The translations under genes were made by a program, and so were the position numbers. 64,000 bases of DNA from Mycolicibacterium vinylchloridicum. Lineage in GTDB: Bacteria > Actinomycetota > Actinomycetes > Mycobacteriales > Mycobacteriaceae. Below the pieces are notes generated by a model that had not been told where the DNA came from, searched no databases, and saw only the letters and a list, made by a program, of their open reading frames with translations. Below, piece by piece: positions 48,464-61,100 of this stretch. How positions within the stretch are numbered: position 1 is the stretch's first letter; the number at the start of each line of letters is the position of its first letter. Location of the stretch: positions 27,405 through 91,404 of the forward strand of contig NZ_JACBJQ010000025.1 in assembly GCF_013404075.1 (NCBI RefSeq), given 5' to 3'.

Positions 48464-49660
48464 TCAGCCCTTGATCTGCTGCCACTTGTCGACCCACTCG
48501 CTGTAGGCCGTGCAATTGTCGCCGCTGCCGTCCACGCACTGCTTCTGCGGAGTCGTCCAGTAACTGATCTTCTCGGCGTAGGCCGAATCGGTGGCGTGGT
48601 AGGTGTCGCAGAACGTCTTGTCCGCGGTGAACTCACAGGCCTTGGTCTGCGCCGGTGCCTCACCGAAGTATTCGGCAACCTGGGCGTTGATCTCCGGCGA
48701 GGTGATCCAGTCCATCCACTGGTACATGCAGTTGGGATTCTTGGCCTTCGACGACACCATCCAGGTGTCCGACCAACCCGTCGAACCCTCCTTGGGCAGC
48801 ACGGTCGCGATCTTCACCTTGTTGTCGGACGTGATCATGTTGGCGATCACCTGCCAGGTGGTGCCGATCACCGAGGTCCCGGACTCGAAGGCCTGCACCG
48901 CTTTGGTGTAGTCCGACCAGTATTCGCCGATGTTGCCGTGCTGGGCCTTGAGCAGATCGACCGAGGCATTGAGCTGGTCCTCGGTCAGCGAGTACGGATT
49001 CTTGATTCCCAGTTCGGGTTTCGTCTTCGACAGGTACAGCGCGGCGTCGGCGATGTAGATGGGGGAGTCGTACGCGGTGACCTTGCCCTTGTACTCCGGT
49101 GCGCCGGGGAACACCGCGCCCCAGGTGTCGGGGGCACCCTTGACGACGTCGGTGTTGTACATCAGCAGGTTCGCGCCCCAGCCGTGCGGGATGCCGTACA
49201 TCTGGCCGTTCACCGAGTTCCACTGCTTGTCTTTGAGGAACGCCGAGATGGTCTCGTAGTTGGGCACGAGTTTGGTGTTGACCGGGGCGACGTCGCCGGC
49301 GTAGATCAGCCGCAGGGTCGCGTCGCCGGAGGCTGACACACCGTCGTACTGGCCGGTGCGCATCAGTTGCACCATTTCGTCGGAGGTGTTGCCGATCTTG
49401 ACGTTGACCTTGCAGCCGGTCTTCTGCTCGAACGGATGCACCCAGTCGACCTTGGGATCATTGGAGCCGTCCTCGGCGTAGCCGGGCCAGGCGATCAGGT
49501 TCAGCTGGCCCTCGCCCTTGCCGAGGGCCGACATCGGCTCCATTTTCGGTGGCGCCGTGGAACTTCCGCCACCGCCGGAGTTGTCGGAGCTCGAACAGGC
49601 GGCGACCAGTGCAGCGCACGCGACCAGCGCAACGCCGAGGCGACGGGTGGTGGTTCTCAT
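48464..49660 (-). CDS. extracellular solute-binding lipoprotein, PotD-like
   Basis: A 398-aa lipoprotein. The signal peptide RRLGVALVACAALVAACSSS has a lipobox ending at the lipidated Cys. After a Gly/Ser linker come GQLNLIAWPGYAEDGSNDPKVDWVHPFEQKTGCKVNVKIGNTSDEMVQLM, the start of a spermidine/putrescine-binding fold, and a hinge region with GTTWQVIANM. It would bind a polyamine or similar cationic organic substrate outside the membrane. ATG 49660 has AAGGAG upstream; the longer frame to 49711 overlaps the ATPase gene. It lies 14 bp after the ATPase stop. Confidence 0.93.
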   Translation of the reverse strand: MRTTTRRLGVALVACAALVAACSSSDNSGGGGSSTAPPKMEPMSALGKGEGQLNLIAWPGYAEDGSNDPKVDWVHPFEQKTGCKVNVKIGNTSDEMVQLMRTGQYDGVSASGDATLRLIYAGDVAPVNTKLVPNYETISAFLKDKQWNSVNGQMYGIPHGWGANLLMYNTDVVKGAPDTWGAVFPGAPEYKGKVTAYDSPIYIADAALYLSKTKPELGIKNPYSLTEDQLNASVDLLKAQHGNIGEYWSDYTKAVQAFESGTSVIGTTWQVIANMITSDNKVKIATVLPKEGSTGWSDTWMVSSKAKNPNCMYQWMDWITSPEINAQVAEYFGEAPAQTKACEFTADKTFCDTYHATDSAYAEKISYWTTPQKQCVDGSGDNCTAYSEWVDKWQQIKG

Positions 49661-49674
49661 GGTGAGCTCCTTTT

Positions 49675-50706
49675 CTATGCGGACAGGGATCGGACGGCAG
49701 TCGGTGGCCAAGCCAGGACGACAGTGGCGCCGTGGGCGATGTCGGTGGAGGTCTCCGCGGACAGCAGCGTCGCGGTCAGCGGGACCCCAGAGGCGTCGGC
49801 GGCCACCCGGGTGATCGGACCCGCGTACACCACCTCGGCGACTTCTGCTGTGACACTGCGCATTCCGTCGGGGACGGCCTCGCCCGGCGCCAGCAGCAGG
49901 ATCCGCTCGGGTCGGATCGCGAACGTTCCGTCTCGCCCGACAAGGGCTTCGGCTCTGGCGCCGTCGACGACGTTGGAGGTTCCGACGAAATCCGCGACGA
50001 ACCGGTTGGCCGGGTTCTCGTAGACCTCACGCGCCGCGCCGACCTGCTCGATGCGGCCGTTGTTGAACACTGCGAGCCGGTCGCACAGCGTGAGCGCCTC
50101 GTCCTGGTCGTGGGTCACGATCACGAAAGTGATGCCGACTTCGCGCTGAATTGCCTTGAGCTCCACCTGCATCTGCTCGCGCAGCTTGAGATCCAAAGCG
50201 CCCAGCGGCTCGTCGAGCAGCAGCACCTTGGGCCGGCCCACCAGTGCACGGGCCAGCGCGACGCGCTGCTGCTGACCGCCTGACAACTGGGCGGGTTTGC
50301 GGGCGGCGTGCCCGGCCAGCCGCACCATGTCGAGGGCGGCCCCGGTGCGTTGCCTGCGTTCGGCCTTGCCAACGCCTTTGACCTTCAGCCCGTATTCGAC
50401 GTTCTGGGCGACTGTCATGTGCGGGAACAGTGCGTAGTCCTGGAAGACGGTGTTGGTGTCCCGCTTGGCCGGGGGCAAAGCGGTGACGTCGGCGCCGCCG
50501 AGGTGAACCGTGCCCGCCGTCGGCTGCTCGAAGCCCGCGATCATGCGCAGCACGGTGGTCTTGCCCGAACCCGACGGGCCCAGGATCGCGAACAGTTCGC
50601 CGTCGGCGACGGTCAGGTCCGCGCCTTCGACGGCGGTCACGTCGCCGAACACCTTTCGGACCCCGCGCAACTCGATCTGTGGTGACCGAGAAGTACCGGG
50701 CGGCAT
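49675..50706 (-). CDS. ABC transporter ATP-binding protein, PotA-like
   Basis: A 343-aa ATPase. Walker A is LGPSGSGKTTVLRM, the Q-loop is NTVFQDYALFPHMTV, the signature is QLSGGQQQRVALARAL and Walker B is VLLLDEPLGALDLKLR, with THDQDEAL for the H-loop. A C-terminal TOBE-like domain (about 270-343) follows, as in PotA. It energises the PotB/PotC-like permeases. It heads the operon ATPase-lipoprotein-permease-permease (then MFS). AGGA precedes ATG 50706. The 172-bp gap to the divergent DUF1906 gene (50707-50878) shows no clear operator. Confidence 0.94.
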   Translation of the reverse strand: MPPGTSRSPQIELRGVRKVFGDVTAVEGADLTVADGELFAILGPSGSGKTTVLRMIAGFEQPTAGTVHLGGADVTALPPAKRDTNTVFQDYALFPHMTVAQNVEYGLKVKGVGKAERRQRTGAALDMVRLAGHAARKPAQLSGGQQQRVALARALVGRPKVLLLDEPLGALDLKLREQMQVELKAIQREVGITFVIVTHDQDEALTLCDRLAVFNNGRIEQVGAAREVYENPANRFVADFVGTSNVVDGARAEALVGRDGTFAIRPERILLLAPGEAVPDGMRSVTAEVAEVVYAGPITRVAADASGVPLTATLLSAETSTDIAHGATVVLAWPPTAVRSLSA

Positions 50707-50878
50707 GGGTGGATCCTACGGATCACGTTGTCAAACCGCAGCGCCATAGCGGACTTCGCGGGTTGTGGCACGTCCTCGCCACTCGATTCGCGATCAGCTG
50801 TCATTGACGAAAAGGTGATGCAGATGTGACCGGTGACGTTGATGAGGATGTTGAGGCAATTGTCGTATTCTGAGGCGC

Positions 50879-51604
50879 GTGTTGGTGTCGCGCCGCGACG
50901 TGCTGAAATTGGCCGCCGTCACCCCCGCCGCGCTGGGCCTGGGGACGGCGCCCGCCGCGACCGCAGCCCCGGCCACCGCGACGACCACCCCGCTCGGCGT
51001 GCTGTTGGACTACGCCGCAGGCGTCATCAGCGCCGCTGACATCAAGGCCTGCGGCGCTCTCGGCGCAATCCGCTACGTCTCGGATCGACGGCCCGGCGGA
51101 GAGTGGATGCTGGGCAAGCCGATTCAACTGACCGAGGCCCGGGATCTCTATCAGGCCGGCTTGAAGATCGTGTCCAACTACCAGTTCGGCAAGCAGGACA
51201 CCGCCGACTGGCTCGGCGGGCATCAGGCCGGGCTGACGCACGCCAAGCGCGGCTGGGCGCTGCACACCGCCGCCGGCGGCCCGGTCGCTGCCCCGATCTA
51301 TGTGTCGATCGACGACGACCCGACCCTCGATCAGTACAAGACGCAGGTCGCGCCCTATCTGAGGGCGTGGGAAGCGGTGATCGGGCACCAGCGGGTGGGC
51401 GTGTACGGAAACTCGAAGACCATCGACTGGGCGCTGCAGGACGGCATCGGGTCGTGGTTCTGGCAGCACAACTGGGGTTCGCCGAAGGGCTACACGCACC
51501 CCGCCGCGCACCTGCACCAGGTCGAGATCGACAAGCGCAAGGTCGGCGGCGTCGGGGTGGACCTGAACCACATCCTGAAGCCGCAATTCGGCCAGTGGGA
51601 CTGA
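50879..51604 (+). CDS. Tat-exported DUF1906 glycoside-hydrolase-like protein (Rv2525c type)
   Basis: A 241-aa secreted protein. The signal has the twin-arginine motif SRRDVLKLAAVTPAALGLG followed by an Ala-rich cleavage region (about residue 30). The mature part, GVLLDYAAGVISAADIKACGALGAIRYVSD, GLKIVSNYQFG, PIYVSIDDDP, VGVYGNSKTIDWAL and VGGVGVDLNHILKPQFGQWD, is a DUF1906 TIM barrel. M. tuberculosis Rv2525c (240 aa) is Tat-dependent and is next to fas, as here. It probably acts on the cell envelope. GTG 50879 with GAGG just before is the chosen start; GTG 50885 is possible. Confidence 0.92.
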   Translation: MLVSRRDVLKLAAVTPAALGLGTAPAATAAPATATTTPLGVLLDYAAGVISAADIKACGALGAIRYVSDRRPGGEWMLGKPIQLTEARDLYQAGLKIVSNYQFGKQDTADWLGGHQAGLTHAKRGWALHTAAGGPVAAPIYVSIDDDPTLDQYKTQVAPYLRAWEAVIGHQRVGVYGNSKTIDWALQDGIGSWFWQHNWGSPKGYTHPAAHLHQVEIDKRKVGGVGVDLNHILKPQFGQWD

Positions 51605-52116
51605 CTCAAAGGGCAAAACTTACTGGCTGGTAAGGAATTGCCAGCAAACTTCCCAACGCCATTCTGGTGAACAAATGTGGACTGAAAAACCGAGCAAGTG
51701 CTTGGCCGGACGTCGTCACGCACCGCCGCTGACGAAAGATTCGTAAGTAACGATTCGATAACAATCGTGCTTTGATCTGCGCTATTGCACCTACTCGACC
51801 GTAACCACCTCCATGCAGGACGTTTGTCCCGGATGGTCTGGGCGGCCGTTTGGCGCTGTGTTACCGGTTGTGCTGTTACCCGTGCGTAGAACTCGCCAGT
51901 AACCAATATCGGACGGAAAATGGTGCTGGTTCTTATGCCACTCTTAGTACAGCCGGGATGTTCGCCCGCCCCGAGACGAGGGGATCGCGCGGATGCCGTG
52001 ATTCGACGGGGAATCGCCGACGACACCTCCGCAAGGCAGCGCAGGTCTGACACGCCGACACATACGAAGCCGATACGCGACGACGCGACGATGAGCACGA
52101 CAGGGAGATACACAAG
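51605..52116. promoter_or_regulatory. 512-bp upstream region of fas, with operator-like repeats
   Basis: There is no credible gene in this gap. The inverted repeat CTTACTGGCTGGTAAG (51619-51634) is closely related to the site at 11832-11847. Further copies of its half-site occur as TTACCGGTTG (51861-51870) and, reversed, GCCAGTAA (51895-51902). The regulator FasR is known to control fas-acpS in mycobacteria through inverted repeats upstream of fas, so these are its likely sites. The region after 51910 is probably promoter plus a 5' leader ending in the AGGGAGA ribosome site. Confidence 0.6.
51619..51634. promoter_or_regulatory. operator candidate CTTACTGGCTGGTAAG
   Basis: Arms CTTAC and GTAAG with GC in the exact centre; the only asymmetries are transitions. 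It lies 15 bp after the DUF1906 stop and about 480 bp before fas. It differs from the site near the SnoaL-TetR pair by two bases. Confidence 0.55.
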
Positions 52117-55100
52117 GTGACGATCCACGAGCACGACAGGCTGTCCACGGGCGACGGATCATGGCGCGGCGGCGCCAAGCAGGCTTCTACTCATGCCCTC
52201 GTCGACCGGCTCAACGCCGGCGAGCCCTACGCCGTCGCCTTCGGCGGCCAGGGCAGTGCCTGGCTGGAGACCCTCGAGGAGCTGGTCACCTCGGCCGGCA
52301 TCGAATCCGAGCTCGCAACCCTCGCCGGTGAGGCTGAGCTGCTGCTGGAGCCGGTCGCCGATGAACTGGTGGTGGTCCGTCCGATCGGCTTCGAGCCGCT
52401 GCGCTGGGTGCGCGCGCTGGCCGCCGACGAGACCGTGCCGTCGGCCAAGCAGCTGACCTCGGCAGCGGTGTCGGTTCCCGGCGTGCTGCTGACCCAGATC
52501 GCCGCTACCCGGGCGCTGGCCCGCCAGGGCATGGATCTGGCCGCGGCGCCGCCGGTGGCGGTCACAGGCCACTCCCAGGGCGTGCTGGCCGTCGAGGCGC
52601 TGCGCGCCGCCGGCGCCAAGGACGTCCAGCTGCTGGCCCTGGCCCAGCTGATCGGCGCCGCGGGCACCTTGGTGGCCCGTCGCCGCGGCATTTCGGTCCT
52701 CGGTGACCGTCCGCCGATGGTCTCGGTGACCAACGCCGAGCCCGAGCGCATCTACGAGCTGCTTCAAGAGTTTGCTCAGGATGTCCGTACGGTGCTGCCT
52801 CCGGTGCTGTCGATCCGCAACGGCCGGCGCTCGGTTGTCATCACCGGGACCCCCGAGCAGCTGTCCCGTTTCGAGCTGTATTGCGAGCAGATCGCCGAGG
52901 CCGAAGCGGCCGACCGGAAGAACAAACTGCGCGGCGGCGCCGTGTTCAATCCGATCTTCGACCCGGTCCAGGTCGAGGTCGGCTTCCACACGCCGCGCCT
53001 CTCCGACGGCATCGACATCGTGGGCCGGTGGGCGGCCGCCGTCGGCCTTGACGTCGAGCTCGCGCGCGCCCTGACCGACTCGATCCTCGTCCAGCAGGTG
53101 GACTGGGTCGAAGAGGTCACCGCGTTGAACGAGGCCGGCGCTCGCTGGATTCTCGACCTCGGCCCCGGCGACATCCTGACCCGACTCACCGCGCCGGTGA
53201 TCCGCGGGCTGGGCATCGGCATCGTGCCGGCCGCCACCCGCGGCGGACAGCGCAATCTGTTCACCGTCGGCGCCGTGCCCGAGGTGGCCAAGCCGTGGTC
53301 GAGCTACGCGCCGTCCGCGATCCGCCTGCCCGACGGCTCGGTGAAGCTGTCGACGAAGTTCACCCGGCTCACCGGCCGGTCGCCGATCCTGCTGGCCGGC
53401 ATGACGCCGACAACCGTCGACGCCAAGATCGTGGCGGCGGCGGCCAACGCCGGCCACTGGGCCGAGCTGGCCGGTGGCGGCCAGGTCACCGAGGCCATCT
53501 TCGACAAGCGCGTAGAAGAATTAGTCGAGCTCCTGCAACCGGGCCGCACGATCCAGTTCAACTCGCTGTTCCTTGATCCCTACCTGTGGAAGCTGCAGCT
53601 GGGCGGCAAGCGTCTGGTGCAGAAGGCGCGCCAGTCCGGTGCACCGATCGACGGCGTCGTGGTCAGTGCCGGCATCCCCGAGCTGGAAGAGGCCGTCGAC
53701 CTGATCGACGAGCTGAACGACGTCGGCATCGCCCACGTCGTGTTCAAGCCGGGCACCGTCGAGCAGATCCGCTCGGTCATCCGGATCGCCGCCGAGGTGC
53801 CCACCAAGCCGGTCATCGTCCACATCGAAGGCGGTCGCGCCGGTGGCCACCACTCCTGGGAAGACCTCGACGATCTGCTGCTGACCACCTACTCGGAACT
53901 GCGCGGCCGGGCCAACATCACGGTCTGCGTCGGCGGTGGCATCGGCACGCCCGAACGCGCCGCCGAGTACCTGTCCGGCCGGTGGTCGGCGGTCTACGGC
54001 TACCCACTGATGCCGGTGGACGGCATCCTCGTCGGCACCGCCGCGATGGCCTGTCTGGAGGCGACCACATCGCCCGCGGTCAAGCAGCTGCTGGTCGACA
54101 CGGTGGGCACCGACACCTGGGTCGGTGCCGGAAAAGCCGTCAATGGCATGGCTTCCGGGCGTAGCCAGCTCGGCGCCGACATCCACGAGATCGACAACGC
54201 GGCCTCCCGCTGCGGCCGGTTGCTCGACGAGGTCGCCGGTGACGCCGAGGCCGTCGCGGCGCGCCGCGAGGAGATCATCGCCGCGATGGCGGTCACCGCC
54301 AAGCCGTACTTCGGCGACGTCGCCGAGATGAGCTACCTGCAGTGGTTGCAGCGCTACATCGAGCTCGCGATCGGCGACGACGACTCCACCGCCGACACCA
54401 AGTCCGCTGACTCGCCGTGGCTCGACATCACCTGGCGCGACCGCTTCGCCGAGATGCTGCAGCGCGCCGAGGCCCGCCTCAACGCGAAAGATGCCGGCCC
54501 GATCGAGACACTGTTCGACGCGTCGTCGGCCGATGGTGAGTGGCTGCTGGAGAACCCGGACCAGGCCGTCGCGGCCCTGCTGTCCCGCTACCCCGATGCC
54601 GAATCGGTGCTGCTGCATCCGGCTGACGTCCCGTTCTTCATCCAGCTGTGCAAGACGCTGGGCAAGCCGGTCAACTTCGTCCCGGTCATCGACAAGGACG
54701 TGCGCCGTTGGTGGCGCAGCGACTCCCTGTGGCAGGCCCACGATGCCCGCTACAGCGCCGACCAGGTCTGCGTCATCCCCGGCACGCAGGCCGTGGAGGG
54801 CATCACCCGGGTCGACGAGCCGGTGGGCGAATTGCTCGACCGCTTCGAGAAGGCCGCCGTCGACGAGCTGCTGGCCTCGGGCGCACAGCCTGAGCCGGTT
54901 GCCGCGCGATTGCGGGTGCGCACTGATGTGACCGGACCGCTGGCCATCGTGCTGGATTCGCCCGACGTGCTGTGGGCCGGCCGCACCGCGACCAACCCGG
55001 TGCATCGCATCGCCGCTCCCGCGGAGTGGCTGGTGCACGACAACCGTTCCGCGACAAACCATTCCACCGGGGCGCGGCTGGAGGTCACCGCGCCGGACCG

Positions 55101-58100
55101 GGTGGTGCTGAGCGTGCCGCTGTCGGGTACCTGGATCGATATCGCCTATACGCTGCCGGCCGCGGTGATCGACGGTGGCACCCCCGTGGTGCGGACCGAA
55201 GATGCCGCCGCCGCGATGCGTGCCGTGCTGGCCATCGCCGCCGGGGTCGACGGCCCCGACGCGCTGCCGCCGGTGGCGGGCGGTTCCACCACTGTCACTG
55301 TCGGGTGGGATCCCGAGCGGGTGGCCGACCATACCGGTGTGACGGCGACGTTCGGTTCGCCCCTGGCGCCGACGCTGACAACGGTTCCCGACGCGTTGGT
55401 CGGCCGTTGCTGGCCTGCGGTGTTCGCCGCGATCGGCGGCGCTGTCACCGATTCCGGTTTCCCGGTGGTGGAGGGCCTGCTGAGCCTGGTACACCTGGAC
55501 CACGCGGCCCAGCTGCTCAAGCCGCTGCCCAAGGAACCGACCCAATTGACCGTCACCGCAACGGCTTCGGTGGCAACCGACACCGAGGTCGGCCGTGTCG
55601 TGCCGGTCACGGTCAACGTGACCGACGCCAGGGGAATGATCCTGGCGGTCCTCGAGGAGCGCTTTGCGATCCTGGGCCGCAACGGTGCCGAGGAACTCGC
55701 CGACCCGGTGCGCGCCGGGGGAGCGGTGTCGTTGAACGCCACCGACACCCCGCGCCGCCGTCGCCGCGACGTCACCATCGGCGCACCGGTCGACATGCGA
55801 CCGTTCGCCGTGGTGTCCGGTGACCACAACCCGATTCACACCGATCGTGCCGCCGCACTGCTGGCGGGTCTGGATTCGCCGATCGTGCATGGCATGTGGC
55901 TGTCGGCCGCCGCCCAGCACGTGGTCACCGCGACCGACGGCAAGCCGGTCCCGCCGGCCAAGCTGATCGGCTGGACCGCCCGCTTCCTGGGCATGGTCAA
56001 GCCGGGCGACGAGATCGACTTCCGCGTCGACCGGGTCGGAATCGACTTGGGTGCAGAGGTTTTGGAGGTCACCGCCAAGGTCGGCACCGATCTGGTGATG
56101 AGCGCCACCGCGCGGCTGGCGGCACCGAAGACGGTGTACGCCTTTCCCGGTCAGGGCATCCAGCACAAGGGCATGGGCATGGAGGTGCGGGCTCGCTCCA
56201 AGGCCGCCCGCAAGGTGTGGGACACCGCCGACAAGTTCACCCGCGACACCCTTGGCTTCTCGGTGTTGCATGTGGTGCGCGACAACCCGACCAGCCTGAT
56301 CGCCTCCGGCGTGCACTACCAGCACCCCGAAGGCGTGCTCTACCTGACGCAGTTCACTCAGGTCGCCATGGCAACCGTCGCGGCGGCTCAGGTCGCCGAG
56401 ATGCGGGAGCAGGGCGCGTTCGTCGAGGGCGCGATCGCCTGCGGTCACTCCGTCGGCGAGTACACCGCGCTGGCGTGTGTCTCGGGCGTGTACAAGCTGG
56501 AGGCGCTGCTGGAGGTGGTGTTCCACCGCGGCAGCAAGATGCACGACATCGTCCCGCGTGACGAGATGGGCCGGTCCAACTACCGGCTGGCCGCGATCCG
56601 GCCGTCGCAGATCGACCTACCCGACGCCGACGTCAAGGGCTTCGTCGCCGAAATCGCGGAGCGCACAAACGAATTCCTGCAGATCGTGAACTTCAACCTG
56701 CGCGGCTCGCAGTACGCGATCGCCGGCACGGTGCGCGGTCTGGAGGCGCTGGAGGAAGAGGTCGAGCGGCGCCGCGAGATCAGTGGGGGCAAGCGGTCGT
56801 TCATCCTGGTCCCGGGCATCGACGTGCCGTTCCACTCCGACGTCCTGCGTGTCGGCGTCGACGACTTCCGCCGGGCACTGGAGCGCGTCATGCCCGAGGA
56901 TGCCGATCCGGCCCTGATCGTCGGACGCTACATCCCGAACCTGGTCCCGCGGCCGTTCACCCTGGACCGCGATTTCATCCAGGAGATCCGCGATCTGGTG
57001 CCCGCCGAGCCCCTCGACGAGGTGCTGGCCGACTACGACACCTGGCGTAACGAGAAGCCGCATGCGTTGTGCCGCAAGGTGGTTATCGAGCTGCTGGCCT
57101 GGCAGTTCGCCAGCCCGGTGCGCTGGATCGAGACGCAGGACCTGCTGTTCATCGAGGAGGCCGCGGGCGGACTGGGTGTCGAGCGCTTCGTCGAGATCGG
57201 CGTGAAGTCGGCGCCGACGGTGGCCGGGCTGGCGAGCAACACCCTGAAGTTGCCCGAGTATGCCCACAGCACAGTCGAAGTGCTCAACTCCGAGCGCGAT
57301 GCCGCGGTGCTGTTCGCCAGCGACGAGGATCCGGCCACCGACGACGATGTCGACGAAGCCCCTGCCGCCGAGGCGCCTGCCGAAGCCGCAGCGGCGGAGG
57401 CCGCGTCGGCCGCGCCGGCTCCGGCGGCCGCGCCTGCCGGCGCTCCGCGTCCCGACGACATCGGATTCGATGCGGGCGACGCCACTTTGGCGCTGATCGC
57501 GTTGAGCGCCAAGATGCGTATCGATCAGATCGAGCCGCTGGATTCGATCGAGTCGATCACCGACGGTGCGTCCTCGCGGCGTAACCAGCTGCTGGTCGAT
57601 CTCGGCTCCGAGCTGAACCTGGGCGCCATCGACGGTGCCGCCGAGGCGGACCTGGCATCGCTGAAGGGCCAGGTCTCGAAACTGGCCCGGACCTACAAGC
57701 CGTTCGGACCGGTGCTCTCCGACTCGATCAACGATCAGCTGCGCACGGTGCTCGGCCCGTCGGGCAAGCGTCCGGCCGCGATCGCCGAGCGGGTCAAGAA
57801 GACCTGGGAGCTGGGCGACGGTTGGGCCAAGCACGTCACCGCCGAACTGGCGCTGGGCACCCGCGAGGGAAGCAGCGTGCGCGGTGGTGCGCTCGGCGGC
57901 CTGCATGACGGTGCACTGACCGACGCCGCATCTGTGGACAAGGCCATCGATGCCGCGGTCGCTGCGGTTGCTGCCCGCAAGGGGATTGCGGTGTCGCTGC
58001 CGTCGGCCGGCGGTGGCGGTGGCGGCGTGGTCGACTCGGCCGCGCTGACCGAGTTCGCCGAGAAGGTCACCGGCCGCGACGGTGTGCTGGCCTCGGCCGC

Positions 58101-61100
58101 ACGCATGGTGCTCGGGCAGCTGGGTCTGGACAACCCGGTGTCGGCCGCGCCGTCGGCCACCGACGCGGAGCTCATCGACCTGGTGACGGCCGAGCTGGGT
58201 TCGGATTGGCCACGGCTGGTCGCGCCCGCGTTCGACGCCAAGAAGGCGGTCGTGCTCGACGACCGCTGGGCCAGCGCCCGTGAGGACCTGGTCAAGCTCT
58301 GGCTGGCCGACGAAGGCGATATCGACGCCGACTGGATGCGCCTCGGTGAACGTTTCGAAGGTGCCGGCAATGTTGTTGCCACTCAGGCCAGTTGGTGGCA
58401 GGGCAAGGCCCTGGCGGCCGGCCGCAACATCCACGCCTCGCTGTTCGGCCGGATCGCCGCTGGTGCCGAGAATCCGAACAAGGGTCACTACAGCGACGAG
58501 GTCGCGGTGGTCACCGGTGCGTCCAAGGGCTCGATTGCCGCTTCGGTGGTGGCCGCCCTGCTCGACGGTGGCGCCACGGTGGTGGCGACGACCTCCAAGC
58601 TGGACGACGATCGGTTGGCCTTCTACAAGGCGCTCTACCGCGACAACGCCCGGTACGGTGCGTCGTTGTGGGTGGTTCCGGCCAACATGGCGTCCTACGC
58701 CGACATCGACGCGCTGGTGTCGTGGGTCGGTAGCGAACAGACCGAAAGCCTCGGGCCGCAATCGATTCACCTCAAGGATGCGCTGACCCCGACGCTGCTG
58801 TTCCCGTTCGCCGCACCGCGGGTGGCCGGTGACCTGTCGGAGGCCGGCTCGCGCTCGGAGATGGAGATGAAGGTCCTGCTGTGGGCCGTCGAGCGGCTGG
58901 TTGCCGGGCTTTCTTCCATCGGCGCCGAGCGCGACATCGCCTCGCGTCTGCACGTGGTCCTGCCGGGCTCACCCAACCGCGGCATGTTCGGCGGTGACGG
59001 CGCATACGGCGAGTCGAAGTCTGCGCTGGACGCGGTGGTCAACCGCTGGAACGCGGAAACCTCGTGGGCGCAGCGGGTCAGCTTCGCGCACGCGCTGATC
59101 GGCTGGACCAAGGGCACCGGGCTGATGGGTCACAACGACGCCATCGTCGGTGCGGTCGAGGAGGCCGGCGTCACCACCTACAGCACCGAAGAGATGGCAG
59201 CCATGCTGCTGGACCTGTGCACCGTGGAGGCCAAGGTCGCGTCCGCGCACTCCCCGCTGAAGGTCGACCTGACCGGTGGGCTCGGCGACGTGCAACTCGA
59301 CATGGCCGAGCTGGCCGCCAAGGCACGCGAGGAGATGACCGCTGAACCGGATGCGGCTGCGTCCGGTGAGGCGGCGGGCACCATTGCCGCCCTGCCGTCG
59401 CCGCCGCGCGGCTACGTCGCGAACACGCCGCCGGCGTGGGCCGATCTCGACGTCGACCCGGCCGACCTGGTGGTCATCGTCGGCGGCGCCGAACTGGGCC
59501 CGTACGGGTCGTCGCGCACCCGCTTCGAGATGGAGGTCGACAACGAACTGTCGGCCGCCGGTGTCCTCGAATTGGCCTGGACCACAGGCCTGATCAAGTG
59601 GGAGGACGACCCCAAGCCGGGCTGGTACGACACCGCAAGCGGTGAGCTGGTCGACGAAGCCGATCTGGTCGAGCGCTACCACGACGCGGTCGTGGAGCGT
59701 TGCGGCATCCGTGAATTCGTCGACGACGGGGCCATCGATCCCGACCACGCGTCACCACTGATGGTCAGTGTCTTCCTGGACAAGGACTTCCGGTTCGTCG
59801 TGTCCTCGGAGGCCGACGCCCGCGCGTTCGCGGAGTACGACCCCGAGCACACCGTGATTCGGCCGGTGCTGGACTCGTCGGACTGGGAGGTGATCCGCAA
59901 GGCGGGCACCGAGGTTCGCGTGCCGCGTAAGACCAAGCTGTCGCGGAAGGTCGGGGCGCAGATCCCGACCGGCTTCGACCCGACGGTCTGGGGCATCAGT
60001 CCCGATATGGCCAGCTCGATCGACCGGGTGGCGCTGTGGAACATCGTCGCGACCGTCGACGCGTTCCTGTCCTCGGGGTTCACCCCGACCGAACTGATGC
60101 GCTGGGTGCACCCGAGCCTGGTGGCCTCCACGCAGGGCACCGGCATGGGCGGTATGACGTCGATGCAGACGATGTACCACGGCAACCTGATGGGCAAGGC
60201 CAAGCCGAACGACATCCTGCAGGAGGTTCTGCCGAACGTCGTTGCCGCGCATGTCATCCAGTCCTACGTCGGCAGCTACGGCTCGATGATCCATCCGGTG
60301 GGCGCGTGCGCCACTGCGGCGGTGTCGGTCGAGGAGGGCATGGACAAGATCCGCCTCGGCAAGGCCGAACTGGTGGTCACCGGCGGCTTCGACGACATGA
60401 CACTGGAGGCCGTCATCGGCTTCGGTGACATGGCGGCGACCGCCGAGACCGCGACGATGCGGGCCAAGGGCATCAGCGACTCGAAGTTCTCCCGCGCCAA
60501 CGACCGTCGCCGGCTGGGCTTCCTGGAGGCACAGGGTGGCGGCACCATCCTGCTGGCTCGTGGTGACCTGGCGCTGAAGATGGGTCTGCCGGTGCTGGCG
60601 GTGGTGGGCTACGCGCAGAGCTTCGGCGACGGCGTGCACACCTCGATCCCCGCTCCGGGACTCGGCGCGCTGGGCGCCGGTCGCGGCGGCAAGGATTCGC
60701 AGCTGGCCCGCTCGCTGGCCAAGCTGGGGGTCGGCGCCGACGACATCGCGGTGATCTCCAAGCACGACACCTCTACGCTGGCCAACGATCCCAACGAGAC
60801 CGAGCTGCACGAGCGGCTGGCCGATTCGATGGGTCGCGCCCCCGGCGCACCGCTGTTCGTCGTCAGCCAGAAGAGCCTGACGGGCCACGCCAAGGGCGGC
60901 GCGGCGGTCTTCCAGATGATGGGGCTCTGCCAGATCCTGCGCGACGGCGTCATCCCGCCGAACCGCAGCCTGGATTGCGTCGACGACGAGCTGGCCACCT
61001 CCGGGCACTTCGTGTGGCCGCGGGAGACGCTGCGCCTTGGTGACAAGTTCCCGCTCAAGGCGGGTCTGGTCACCAGCCTCGGCTTCGGTCACGTGTCGGG

